Shown: positions 23,023 to 34,026 of the stretch, piece after piece
Layout: each line of letters starts with the position of its first letter
Position numbering within the stretch: the stretch's first letter is position 1
DNA from: Dactylonectria macrodidyma
Lineage: Eukaryota; Ascomycota; Sordariomycetes; Hypocreales; Nectriaceae
Length of the DNA: 64,000 nt
NCBI GenBank assembly: GCA_020744425.1
Contig: JAGMUV010000047.1
Coordinates: 186,001 to 250,000 of the forward strand
Reading direction: 5' to 3'
Translations under genes and position numbers: made by a program
The notes under the pieces: generated by a model
The model's input: the letters and a program-made list of their open reading frames with translations, nothing else
Told to the model about the DNA's origin: nothing
Database searches by the model: none

Positions 23023-23493
23023 ATGGAGCCCCAACTGCCCCCCAGCCAAGCGGTCAACGCGTATGATGACAAGAGCTTCATTCGAGTTGACTATCACAGC
23101 CGCCGCGAGCAACCGGCTGATAATACGTGCCGGCCAAATGAAGATCCGGTCCCGGATCGCGGTTATGACTTCAAGCCGATAGACCTTCCTAGCCGGGCCC
23201 CCGTAATAGCAGCTCTGCCCCAGCAGCCGCTATTACCCAGCAATTTGTGCCTATATCTCTAGTAGAAAGCTGGGTCAGCTACACCAACAGCTGGGTCAGT
23301 TACCTGTTGCAGCAGCACGAGGCCGGCAGATTGAAGCCACGGTCTCGGCTGCTGGATTGGACCCCAACCTCCGTTGCTGAAATCTACACATGGATCGCAA
23401 TCCTGATATATATGCAAATCAATATACAACACAAGATCAAGACCTATTGGAGAGTTTCTGGGCTTAAGGACATGACTTCCCGGCACCCAATTA
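23023..23493 (+). pseudogene. piggyBac-type transposase, 5' fragment
   Basis: The first frame (from 23023) is the acidic N-terminal region. After a one-base frameshift near 23245 it continues as ITQQFVPISLVESWVSYTNS and SRLLDWTPTSVAEIYTWIAI, matching the start of the piggyBac DDE_Tnp_1_7 domain. The frame is cut at 23493 by the TA of pogo copy 2. The catalytic aspartates would lie further downstream and are not seen after the pogo element. A dead fragment that served as insertion target. Confidence 0.7.
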
Positions 23494-25767
23494 CCATGCA
23501 CCAGCGCTGCTCTCAATTCAATTCAATCAACGCAAAAGCAAAAAAGACTGTATTTTAATTGGATAACTTGAATTGAATTGGGTAATCAGTTCAAGTCCTC
23601 CAATTAAAATACAGCGTTTTTTGCTTTTGCGTTGATTGAATTGAATTGTGAGCAGCGCTGCCATGCACAACCACCCTTTCGCCAACCCCACTCTTTCGCC
23701 ACGCAAAAAAAAAAAAAAGCACCACCAAAACTCGTCAAATTCACTTACACGAAAGTTGGCCAAAATAAATAGCTACCTAAAAGAAGTTACCTCTATTGAT
23801 TATAGAAATGATTGGAGGTAATTGTTTTGACTCTGTAAGGCTGTGCGGGGTACGCGATATATGCAGGCCGTGCTATTGAAATATTGCCAGTTTAATCACC
23901 AACCTCCTCACCGCTCTTTCTCGTGTTTTCTGGTCTTTGCCTCTGACAACTACCAAAAATGCCCATCTCGCGGATTCGATGGGAATATACAGAGGATGAC
24001 ATGGCTGAGGCTATATTGGATATTACCGATAATAACCCTCTCAAGCGGCTCAGAGACGGGGAATGCCCCGAAAGACTCTCACCGACATAGTTAACGGCCA
24101 GACAGCCGTGAAAGAGCAGATTCAGCCTCGCCGACGTTTGTCCAAGAATCAAGAGGACAAATTAGCCTTTTGGATTCTTCGTCAAGAGGTTTGGGATATG
24201 CTCCATTTCACAGTCAAATTCGCGCCTGCGTCTTCGCCATGTTGAAACAACAAAGCGAACAACCAACATTAGGACGCAATTGGGTAGCCAGATTCATTCA
24301 ACGCCGTTCAGAGCTTAAGACTAAGATTGGGAGACGCCAAGAAGCTAATAGATTCGACTCTTTCACGCCCAAGGCGGTCCATTGGTTCTTTGATATCAGG
24401 GAGAAGGAGTATGGGTGGATTAAGCCTGAGAACACTGTTAACGTTGATGAAGGCGGTATTATGATCGGTTTTGGCAAGCCTCTACCTCTCTATTCCCTCT
24501 CTATTCGAAATCTAATTAACCAAACTTCTCTTGCTAGGCCTGGATAGTCTGGCTGTTGGAAGTACAGACCCAAAGCGGAAGGCTCTCCTCAAAGGACCAC
24601 AGAGGCGAAGTTGGACATCGTTTATTGAGGCCATTACCGCTGACGGCCGTGTTTTGACTCCTGGAATTATATTCAAAGGAAAGGAACTCCAACAGCAGTG
24701 GTTCCTTAAGGAATTCAAGAAGATAGCTGATTGGCACTATATAACTTCACCTAACGGGTGGACAGATAACCACATTGGTGTTGAGTGGCTTGAAAGAGTC
24801 GGTTTGCCTCAAACTAAGCCTGCTGATGAGTCAGATGCTAGATTAATCATTCTAGTCGGCCATGGGAGTCATGCAACTGTACGTTCTTTGTTTATTTCGT
24901 CAGGGATTACTACTAACCGGGAGAAGGATGAATGGATGGCTACGTGCTTTTTCAAAAACGTTTATTGTTGCTACCTTCCAGGACACTGCTCTCACGGCGT
25001 CAACTTCATCAGAGCCTACACCAGGGCTCGTGAAGTGGGAATGACAAAGAAGAATATACTCTCCGGTTGGAGAGTAACCGGAAATTGGCCAATCTCACGA
25101 GAAAAAGCATTGCGGCGTCCAGAGATCCAAGAGGACAAGCCACGTGGCAGTCCAAAGGCGACTCCAGAGAAGGCGCCTTATTTTAGCTCAGATGATACCG
25201 GTACGCCAGAGACCAGTCGTCATATTCGTGATCTTGGCCTAAACAAATCACCAAATACGCGGAGGCGATATACCGTGATAGCCAAAGGTTTTGAGGCTCA
25301 ATAACAGAAGTTAGCGTCACATACCGTGGAAATTGCTAGTCTGAAGGAGGAACTGGCTCGTCTAAAGAGAGGGAAGAAGAGGAAGGCTATTCCTAATCCC
25401 AACAGGCGTTTCATGAGTCTCAGTGAAGCTCTAGCCGCCGCAGAGGATATTCCCGAAAAAGGAAGCGAAATAAACGCTGTTGTGGTGGAATCTGACTCTT
25501 CGGAGGAGTCAGTCTCAGAGGCGGAGGCTGCTTCGGTTATCGTAGTCAGGGAGGAAACTGAATCTCCTCAGTGCACCACCCGATCCGGGCGGCTGGTCAA
25601 AAGACCTAAAAGTACATAAATTCTTCAATTCTCTATCAAGTGAAATTTCTTTTATATTTATATTATTAAAATTGATTATAACCCGTGAGGGTTGAAAAAC
25701 GGTTGCTTGGTGGAGATAGCCTCAATTTGGTTAGCGAAAGGGTGGTGTTAGCGAAAGGGTGGTGGGG
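23494..25767 (+). mobile_element. pogo/Fot1-type DNA transposon, copy 2, internally deleted
   Basis: The left end CCATGCAC at 23494 follows TA (23492-23493). The element resumes after a nested 159-bp foldback insertion and ends at 25767 before TA (25768-25769). The right terminal repeat (TTAGCGAAAGGGTGGTG twice) is diverged from the left. The transposase is broken by small deletions near 24040 and by a CAA-to-TAA change at about 25303. A deletion joins LPGHCSHG directly to VNFIRAYTRA, removing about 35 residues with the third catalytic aspartate. Its first intron (24474-24537) also starts with GC. Copy 1 lies 4 kb away in inverted orientation. Confidence 0.9.
23502..23660. mobile_element. Foldback MITE (hAT-like) nested in the pogo terminus
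   Basis: 159 bp made of two 62-bp inverted arms (23502-23563 and 23599-23660) with only three mismatches around a 35-bp loop. The ends are CAGCGCTGCTC. It is flanked on both sides by CCATGCAC (23494-23501 and 23661-23668), an exact 8-bp target duplication of the pogo terminal repeat. An 8-bp duplication and CAG...CTG ends are typical of hAT elements. It has no coding capacity. Confidence 0.9.
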
Positions 25768-26632
25768 TATCTCTGGAAGTTAGATCGACTTGAACGACCC
25801 ATATTCTAAATGGGAAACGATAGAGGCATGGTTTGTTCGACAGAAGAATATCGATGTAAAATTAATGAGAATCGGGTAGGCCGAGATACAGTTTACAAGA
25901 GGTTCGGGTCGTAGTCAACAGAAATGTATCAAACCGACGCCAGTATCTAGGTAGCTCATATTACGAGAATTACTTTAAAGAGCAAAAGAACAAACCACAC
26001 GTACCTTTTTGCATGTATATGAGGGTCTAAAGCTCTATCCTTAAAAATGAAGATGGATCATACGATTAAGTGGGGAAGTCAACGTGGAATTAACAAAGAC
26101 AATAAAATCTACCGCCTTTATTATGTCCCTTTACTTAAAACTGAACTCGCAAACGATTTAGAATTATCTATTACTCGCTTCAAAAGACCTTAAAGTGCGT
26201 TAGTTTAAGTTAGTAGGCACATTCTAGTATTATCATCTCGGCCGACCTAGGCTGATAGAGACAGATCCCTGATCAGGTATTAGGTCCATCTACGACGGAC
26301 TAGGGTAATTATCGATTATGGCACTGGCCCAATGAGCTCAGGGGGTGGTGTCCGATTCATTTCTGGCGGCAAGATGATCACCTGAATGGTGATGAGACAC
26401 GATATCAAGCATGCATCGTAAGTGACTGCGACAGTGGATTGGAGCGCAATGAACCCTTCAATTCCAAGTGAGTTAAGTATGCGATGATCTAAAGCCTAGC
26501 GTCATAGTCGAAATACAACCAAGGCGGCCCCGCCATCCACAAGTCTATTTTCTAATGCAATTCAACAGAACAGGGAATACAGCCACGTGGATCTCCGCCG
26601 AACGAAGTGCTTACCACATACCCTAGACTCCC
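25768..26632. other. AT-rich intergenic region
   Basis: Downstream flank of pogo copy 2 and 3' side of the GST gene. I could not recognise continuation of the piggyBac reading frame here. Confidence 0.4.
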
Positions 26633-27483
26633 TTAATGCTCAGTAGGCTTGGCGAGCACTGCCTTAGTAGCCGCTCGCTGGCTCACCCTATTCCACCAAG
26701 CCTTGAGATTCTTTCGTGACTCGATCTCATTAGAGAGTTGCAGACGGTGCTGGATGAAGCCGATCCATGGAACGTGGAACAGGTCAACCAGGCTATAGGT
26801 CTAGAGGCACGAGGGTGAGCATGTGAACCGGCAATTCAGGTGAAGGAGACAAAGTCATTCGAGCAACGAACCTTCCCGGCAAGGTAATCCTGTTGAGACA
26901 AGGAATTCTCATAGTAATCGAGCACCTTGCTCAACTGAGCCTTCTGTTGGTTCACGATCGCTCCATCGGTCTCTCCAATCCCAAGGGCCCTGCGAAAGGT
27001 TGGTAAGCAGTCCGGAAAGTATCCATAGTGCTGCATATGGTAGGGCATACTTCTTGAATATTAGTTCATAGCCGAGCTTTTCAATGGCAGGTTCAAAATA
27101 AGAGGCCTCAACGCTGGCTGCTTGCTCGAATAATGCCAGAGCCTTGTTGTCCTTTATCGATGGGCTCAGTTCAGACTGATACTTTTTCGCCAGATAACGG
27201 CAGATTGCCCGTGACTCGAACAGATTGACATCGGCATCCTGAAATGCGGGGACCTTTGCGAATGGATGGCGTCCCTGGACGTACTTGGGGTCCTTGGCGT
27301 TCTGTAAGCAGATCTTTCCCAGCCTCGACATTCTCTTCAAGCAGCTCCATTCAAACTTACTTGGTGGTCTCCTTTCTCAAAACGCAAAGTGTGAATATCG
27401 TATTCGATTCCAAGCTCCTCTAAGAGCAGTATGACTCTTTGCGTCCGGGTGGACACAATGTTTCCGTAAACGATGGTGGACAT
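26633..27483 (-). CDS. Glutathione S-transferase, complete, four exons
   Basis: Conjugates glutathione to electrophiles in the cytosol. Exons on the minus strand: 27483-27361, 27301-27051, 26989-26872 and 26800-26633, in consistent phase, 219 aa as usual for the family. The N-terminal thioredoxin fold starts MSTIVYGNIVSTRTQRV, with FAKVPAFQ (cis-proline) and FESRAICRYL (glutathione-binding E-S). The helical C-domain follows, with TYSLVDLFHVPW. The active site region STRTQRV suggests a serine-type, fungal/theta-like enzyme. No defects are seen. It lies next to a transcription factor gene reading the same way (minus strand), compatible with a detoxification or metabolite-cluster role, which is inference. 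Confidence 0.92.
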
Positions 27484-28489
27484 GGCGAACGTGTTTGGGG
27501 TCAAATGAGTTCGTGAGAGAGTGATGGAATTCAGGGGTGAGAGAAAATCATTTAAAGCCAGGGAGTCCCAAATTGCGTAGTGGTCTAAGACTTGGATTGA
27601 GTTAAGGCCTGAGCTATCAGTCTAGTATGGATGGATAGATTGTCGTTCTGGTGGGAGCCGGTGGGAGCCGGTGGGAGCCGGTGGGAGCCGGTGGGAGCCG
27701 GTGGGACCGGTGGGAACGGTGGAGCCGAGACCGCTGACGCCCGAGCGTTTGATCGCAGCAACATGGAGTCTTTTTACAGACCAGCCCTGCGACCTGAGGC
27801 ATCAGGCTGAGATTTCCTTCGTTTTTCTCTCGTTTTTCTCAACAGCGTATGTTGCCAGTTGCCGCATGGAGTGGAGCGAAGTGTTTTCTTGCCGGAGGCA
27901 ACGTGAGACGTGCCCGTGGCCGACTCGACACCCCGTCCTTATTTTTTATGCTCTACAAACCTACCTAGTGCTAAGAATGAGAGCGGCGATTGACTGAGGA
28001 CCAAAACAACCCCTGGAAAGCTGGTGTTAAAACCGGCATTGAAATGTTATGAAGCTGGCCCCATCAGTGCATCATCTGTTAACGGCCACTTGATTACTCT
28101 CTTGCCAAGACAGGCAAGAAAGGGGGGCCTGTGAAGACGACTTGCATTTAGCCTTAGAAAAGAACGGGTGCCTCGTAAATGTTGGTTTATCGGCAGCGTT
28201 GGAAACTCAATACAGACTGTAAGAGGCTGAGGGTATTGGATTTACTGAGATGGATCAACTTTAGATAGGCGATCAAACAAGGTAGAAAGCTGGTGCTGCA
28301 GACCCTCACCCCAGGATGAACGTGGTACCATGACTATAAGAAAACTATGTTGTAAACTTTTCATGGCCCTCAGCCTGGAGCAAGTCGTAATGCAACAGCA
28401 CGTTGTTCATCGGTGCCGGTAAGCGTAATAGCCCGCCGATAGGATCGCCCATTATGAATCGGACCCAGTGCTTGGTTCAGCCAGTCGCC
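27484..28489. other. Intergenic region
   Basis: GST promoter side and 3' flank of the transcription factor; contains the 10-bp minisatellite listed separately, no gene. Confidence 0.45.
27651..27726. repeat. 10-bp minisatellite gtgggagccg
   Basis: Five exact head-to-tail copies (27651-27700) followed by two degenerate ones. Confidence 0.95.
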
Positions 28490-31401
28490 TCATGTGCTTC
28501 CCCCAGATATGGATACTTCGCTAGCTCGGAGGCGCGTGAGAAGGTGGGCATAAGTAGAACTAATGCCCCATGCCTTCAATGACCTCATAAGCACGATGGA
28601 CTCATCCAACAACTTGCACCGACCCTCGGCGCAGAAAAGGTTGCTGATACCCGGTAACTTGACTCGGCTCCACCCAGACTCGATCCAATCGGTTCGCTCC
28701 ATGCCACCCAGGGGCTTCGGCCCCAGGACCACAGTTGGGGCCGGTGACGGGTACAAGAAGCCGTCATGGAATCGATCAGCCAGCCTCGAGTATATCCAAA
28801 GAATGAAGACTGCCTTGAGCAGAGACACTGGGGTTCCAAAGTGCGTGCAATGGTTCGAACGAACCGCTTGCAGGACCCGCGCTGCATAGAAGCATGCCAG
28901 CCTTCCCTGGCCTGCAGAGTTCCTCCACTGCTTCGCCATATGGGCCAACGCTTCATCCCCCGCTTTACCATAGATAAAATTCACCACAATGGGAGTCAAG
29001 CTGCTTTTCGGGGCGCTATGGATCATCAACGCTGTCAGAGCCATGACTTGGTGGGTTGTTGCGGCTTTGAGCTCATCTATGGGCTGTTCCAGCTGCTCAT
29101 TCTCGGTCATGGCCAGAAGGGCTGTCAATGCTCCTTCTGCCAGCATTTTGTCGTCGTGGGCGAATCGCGGCATGCCAGGATGACCGGTGGTCTGATCGTT
29201 GATGACATCAGAAAGATGCTGCAGCATAACTTGCTTCCCAATTGTGTTGGTCTTCACCCAGACAGTCTTCCAGCTATTGTCGGCAATAACGCGCCCCATT
29301 GTGCTCAAGTCTTCAGGACCTTTGGAGTTCCTCTAGTCAGCACCGCTCCATCTTCCTCAAATGTGACTTTTGGGGGAGGAGGGGGCGAGGTCGTTTCACA
29401 ACTCACCTAGAGAAGTAGGGAAACTAGCCCAACTTTGAGCAGTCGAGGCCCCCCAACGGCCGTCTGGTTGGGGTAGCGAAATTTGCAATTCAGCCAGAGT
29501 CATCAGGCGACTGAGGTCAAAATGGCTCTTGAAGCCCGAGTCTAAAAGCTAGAGGCATCCTTTAGTATGTGTCCTAGCATGAGAAACTACGAGGCCGTCT
29601 CTTCTTCAAGAGACACTGTCTCAAGCTTACCCAGATGGCGAATCCGGCGCGGCGGCGTTCCTCGTCGAGCAACCAAATCTGCCACTTCTGCGTGAGGGAT
29701 AACTGGAGCTGAGAGAACTTCTGCATGGGGAACATGTTGGTGAAAAGCCTCTTTCGCCGACCTAGAGTGACAGGTAACGACTGCAAGATCTCAGCAATCT
29801 CGAGGGTCCTTCGATCACCGGCATACGCCAAGCCCAGGTTATTCAGGATAATGACTTGAGTCATCCATAGCTCACGGCCATTTTGGTTTTGTCGCTCGCA
29901 CTATTTTCTAAGTCAGGGCTGGGAAGTTCTCTCGGATTCATGCAGGGTGAAGCCCCAAGATTTCGCCGTGGACTAACTCACCATGGCTGAGCACTGCCGA
30001 CGGATCAGCTCATGCATAGCGTTAGAACACGTGTGTGCATCTTTAAGTCTGGAAAAGTGAGCCCCAATGGCGGCGACAGTAAAAGTCAACAACCAATGTG
30101 TCCTAGAAGCGGAGAAGGCGGATTTATGAAGAATGGGAAACACGGGATGGAAAAATTCAAAGTAGAGCTGTACCCAGGCATTCAGAACTGGTGTTGGTGG
30201 AATTCGCAAATTGACGAATCCTGGGTAGGTTGGTTCATCATGCATCTGAAGAGCATATCGAGTCACCTCCTCGACAACATCGTCAGGAACCTCGTCCACG
30301 TGTGCAAGATTCTCCTGATCAACGTCTTCCAGGGAGAGCTGGGAAAGGTCAGGAAAGACGAGCTGAGCATCGACCTCGATCGAAATTGGATGGTACTGCC
30401 TCGGCTCAATGGCATCCTTGTCAATCGCGGGAGAATGGCTGCGGCTGTAGAGTTCTGCCACAGCTGACGGGTCCATGTTGGAGATGGGAGGAGAGACTGG
30501 AGCGATGGTTTGGGGAGGTCTGAACTCAAGGGAGGAGTCTAGCCAGAAATTGTTGAGCGTCTTAAAGACGGGCTCGCGTTGCAAAAGCGACGGCATCAAG
30601 CTGGCCTCGAGGTTATGGTTGAGCCAGCTCCCGCTGTCAAGCGTGTCTCCGAACAAGAAGGAGGGCGTCGAGATGGACCTGGTTGGATCGAAGCCGGACA
30701 AGATTTCGCCCACTTCGAGCGGGACGTCTGATTGAAACATGTCAAACTCCGGCATGGAGGCGACGGGCGCCACTGCCGGCGGATCAGCCGGTCGGCTGCT
30801 TCCTGTCTCGTGGGCTTCAGGCAGAGGCAAGTGTGAAGCCGGCATCTCATTGATTACCTGTATAGTGTCGTAGGAACTGTCCTGGTCGACAGTGGTAGAT
30901 GGTGATAGGGGCGAGTGATGGGAGTCCTTGTGTCGCTTGGCCGACGACTTGTCCGAGGCACCGTCGGATGACTTCCGCTTCGAAAAAGGCTCGTAGAAAC
31001 ACTCGTGGTCATGTCGGCGGCACCGCTGGCACGGCCGCTCACCGTTGCATCGGACCTTGGAGGTGCTGCAGGGCTTGCAGGCCTGAGCAACTCGTCGGTG
31101 CTTGCTCTGTCGTTCGCTGTTGCTCTCGTTATCCTGCTTGTCGGCATGGAGATGGATGGCCGTGTGGTGGCGGGCGAGCGAGTCTCTGCGCGCCGGTCAG
31201 CATGTGATGCCACGGGTAAACGCAGTGGACGCAGCGGATCGACAGTTCTCACACTCGACCAAAGCTCTGCGCGCACTCTGAGCATGCGAACGGTTTTTCT
31301 TTGGTGTGCGTACGAAGATGGCGTTGGTAATGCTCCCGGCGCTGGAACGTAGTGTTGCAAGTGCTACAGGACAAATCGGCTTGGATAGAACTGGGAGTCA
31401 T
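28490..31401 (-). CDS. Dual C2H2 plus Zn2Cys6 transcription factor, complete
   Basis: Nuclear DNA-binding regulator. Exons on the minus strand: 31401-31253, 31185-29982, 29900-29631, 29548-29407 and 29319-28490, phases consistent, 864 aa. The N-terminus has two C2H2 fingers (CSTCNTTFQRREHYQRH and CSECAQSFGR-VDSLARHH, the second spanning the first intron), then a binuclear cluster ACKPCSTSKVRCNGERPCQR with CRRHDHEC and a basic linker. The middle and C-terminal parts match the fungal_trans (MHR) domain: AWVQLYFEFFHPVFPILHK, NLGLAYAGDRRTLEIAE, LTQKWQIWLLDEERRRAGFA. All cysteines and histidines are in place. This dual-finger architecture is known in some fungal pathway regulators; the target genes are unknown, but the GST and tailoring-type genes nearby are candidates. 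Confidence 0.9.
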
Positions 31402-32239
31402 GGCTACCGGTTGTTCATCGGTTTCAAGGGCTATGCTCTGGCGGATCGGATCGGAGGAGGAGCAGGCGGCTGGGACGTGGGTTGTGGGGAAGACGACCTA
31501 ATTAATAAGGATGGGATCCAGCGGTGCCTCCGGCGACGCCTAATACCCCGCGACGCTACGGTAGCTTTGCGGGGGACGCGGCAGTACTGTAAGTCACTTG
31601 TACTGTACTTCGTACAGTACATAGGACAGTACAAACGCTATCCTTCGGAACCGGAACGGAAGCCGAATACCCCCTAGGCCTTACGTGTCAGTCACCACCC
31701 ACGTCATTACTCAGTCCTCCGTTAACCTGGGCGACTAATGACAATGAGGGTGGATTACTGGATTAACTACGGAGGTAACTTGCTTTCTTGTCGCTTCTCC
31801 GCTTCTCACCCTCCACACGCATCGCAGCTAATTAATTACTGACATTGGGCACCACCAAAAGGTCGGCGGCGGCTGCTTCCGTCCTACTGCTCTTTCGAGC
31901 GGCATCCAGCGTGGTCGCGCCCTGGCGAGAATGTTGTTTTGCATAGCACAAGTAGCGTGCACCGACTACCCGTTGGCATTGTGGGGCAAGTCGTAGTGGT
32001 ATTGGCACAGGAGCTCGGCGCAGTGCCGGGGCCGCTATCATCTGTCACACTTTGCCATGGATAAAGACTCATTGAGGAGGCTCCTGATTTCTATCTAATT
32101 GAGGGCTCATGGCAGGCTCCTTTATGCTCAGAGAGGTCTAGTTGCTAGAGCCGCTCTGTTGTGAGGTCCCTGAAACAGGGAGTAAAGTACATCTAAAGAG
32201 ACCCGCGGACTTAGACGCGACTGTTTCAGACAACTCCAT
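31402..32239. other. Intergenic region
   Basis: No gene. A small palindrome TACTGTAC TTC GTACAGTA lies near 31600. Confidence 0.45.
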
Positions 32240-32442
32240 TCACGCCTTTTCAACCTTGCGCGGCATAATCCGGACCTTGAAGTTCTTAGGTTTCACGAAC
32301 CAGTAGTTTGCTGCCTCCCACGGCTGGCTGATAGGGCCTTCAAGGGCAAAATCAAAGTCTCGAAGGATGAGAGGTATCAGTTTAGACATCTCGAGCATCG
32401 AAATATGCCTGCCAATGCAGGTTCGAGGACCCAATCCAAACT
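32240..32442 (-). pseudogene. Cytochrome P450 terminal exon, orphan
   Basis: The minus strand begins after an AG acceptor with FGLGPRTCIGRHIS, the heme-binding loop with its cysteine, and continues EMSKLIPLILRDFDF and WEAANYWFVKPKNF to a stop. This is the last 65-70 residues of a P450 of a different subfamily from the one at 1.1-2.9 kb. No K-helix or PERW exon is found in the next 500 bp upstream, so only the last exon survives. Confidence 0.75.
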
Positions 32443-32609
32443 AGAGATAAGTTAGAGCGAGGTCGATAATATTGCACCTCTGAGGGCAGAACCAGCAGAC
32501 ACGCAGAAGCACTATGTTCAGACAAAAATGAACTATTTTAAGCGCCTTGGGGACGAAAAGGAACCACCCATCATCTATCCCTTCAGACCAGAGACACATG
32601 ACCCAATGG

Positions 32610-32786
32610 ACGGAGTCAGTAGACGCAACGGTCTGTGACGTCGCCGATTAAGAACTCGATTACAACCTCGATACGCATGGATTCAAGATCCACTACCATG
32701 GAACGAAGGTGGCGGATTTCTCGGACATGGACACAATCAAGCGAGAGTACTTCCCCGAGGTCCAACAGATGTTAAAGGACGCTTGA
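32610..32786 (+). pseudogene. CmcJ/AsaB-like oxygenase relic
   Basis: The frame YNLDTHGFKIHYHGTKVADF followed by SDMDTIKREYFPEVQQML matches the start of fungal proteins related to CmcJ/7-alpha-cephem-methoxylase, common in secondary-metabolite clusters. A TAA at 32649-32651 and a TGA at 32784-32786 bracket the surviving piece, and the downstream two-thirds of the family is not seen. Small relic only. Confidence 0.55.
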
Positions 32787-34026
32787 GTCATTAGTCCCAT
32801 TTCCTTCCCCTGGCGTGTGCAGATCTTTTGTGGCTGGCATCGTGCTTTATCAGTCTTTTGGGTTTCATCTTGTCTCTAACACTCGTTCCGTTCCCGAAAG
32901 ACGACCTCATTCGCACCAAGGTGGTCTTCCCGAGCGCGAGGGCTCGACGTTCAATGTCACCCACAGCCCAAGCCACAGGTTCTACTACCGCTACGGTCAG
33001 ACACCTGACTTGATCACCTTGTTTAAAAGCTATGATGTTGCATCTAGCAGATGGAAATGATCATGTGTGTGAGAAGCTCTTGATATTCTTCCTATCTAAT
33101 GAGGGTCTTTGGGTCAGTCTTATAGACGATGAATATGATGATGACCTCGGATGACCTCGGACAGCCGAGAGGCTCCGGATGCTTCGGGGTCTTTGGCTTT
33201 ATCTAGCTATTGACCTGAATGGAAGGAAACTAGGTTGCTGACGAGGCTGCTGACGAGGCCACTGACGAGGCCGCTGACGAGGCAGGTGGCGATGGACGCC
33301 TATGATGATGAAGGAAAAGCTTCACTTCTGCAATAGCCGTTGAAGTCCGATATCCCGATACATGTGACATATGACTCCAAGCCCGGTGTTGCGAGACGGA
33401 ATACTCACTCAGCATTTGTGAATCCTGAGACGGTGGATTATCCTGGTAGGGAGAGTGTCGAGGTCAGGACATATGTATTCTATGGGCCCGCGCAGAACTA
33501 GTGCCCTAGCCTCTAAGTGTATAGCATTATATTTGTATATGTTGAATGTGGCTCCCAGGCCGTTTAAGCCGTTTAGCGGAGAAGGTCTGGCTATGTATCT
33601 AGCTAGTAGTTGGGGATACCTTCCTCTGCGCAGGAGATGTAGGTTGCCCTTTTAGCAACCCGAAGGTGGTTAAGAGTCATTTTTTAGTCTGACGGAAGGA
33701 AGCAGGCACGTTTTAAACCCTTCCGGCTGTAGCAACGCATTGGTATTCATCCTTTGTGGAGAGCATGGATAGTTACGAGGAACCTCCTTTCGGCAGAAGG
33801 GAATCCCACGTTGTGTCCAAAAGAGCCGTCGTGTCAAAGATAGTGGAAGCGCATCCGATAGAAAATCCGCGGCTCGCTCTCGACTTCGTTATCGGATGGA
33901 TCAATCTTTATTGACCATTGTGAAGTACGTGAGGTGAAACACTGCGTCTGGAGAAAATCGAGCAGAGGCCTGTAGATGTCTGGTCCAGGATACCCTACTC
34001 TGCGTAACGTAAAATATATTTTCTAT
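32787..34026. other. Intergenic region
   Basis: No supported gene; includes a 12-bp tandem repeat (ctgacgaggcyg, four copies, 33237-33283). Confidence 0.45.
33237..33283. repeat. 12-bp tandem repeat
   Basis: Four near-perfect copies of ctgacgaggcyg, coding phase preserved but in no supported gene. Confidence 0.8.

Noticed and set aside
27651..27726. CRISPR-like array
   Set aside because: The 10-bp units are head-to-tail with no spacers; it is a minisatellite, and CRISPR is not expected in a fungus.
28766..29410. 214-codon plus-strand ORF
   Set aside because: Antisense to the transcription factor's C-terminal exon, which has clear homology and consistent splicing.
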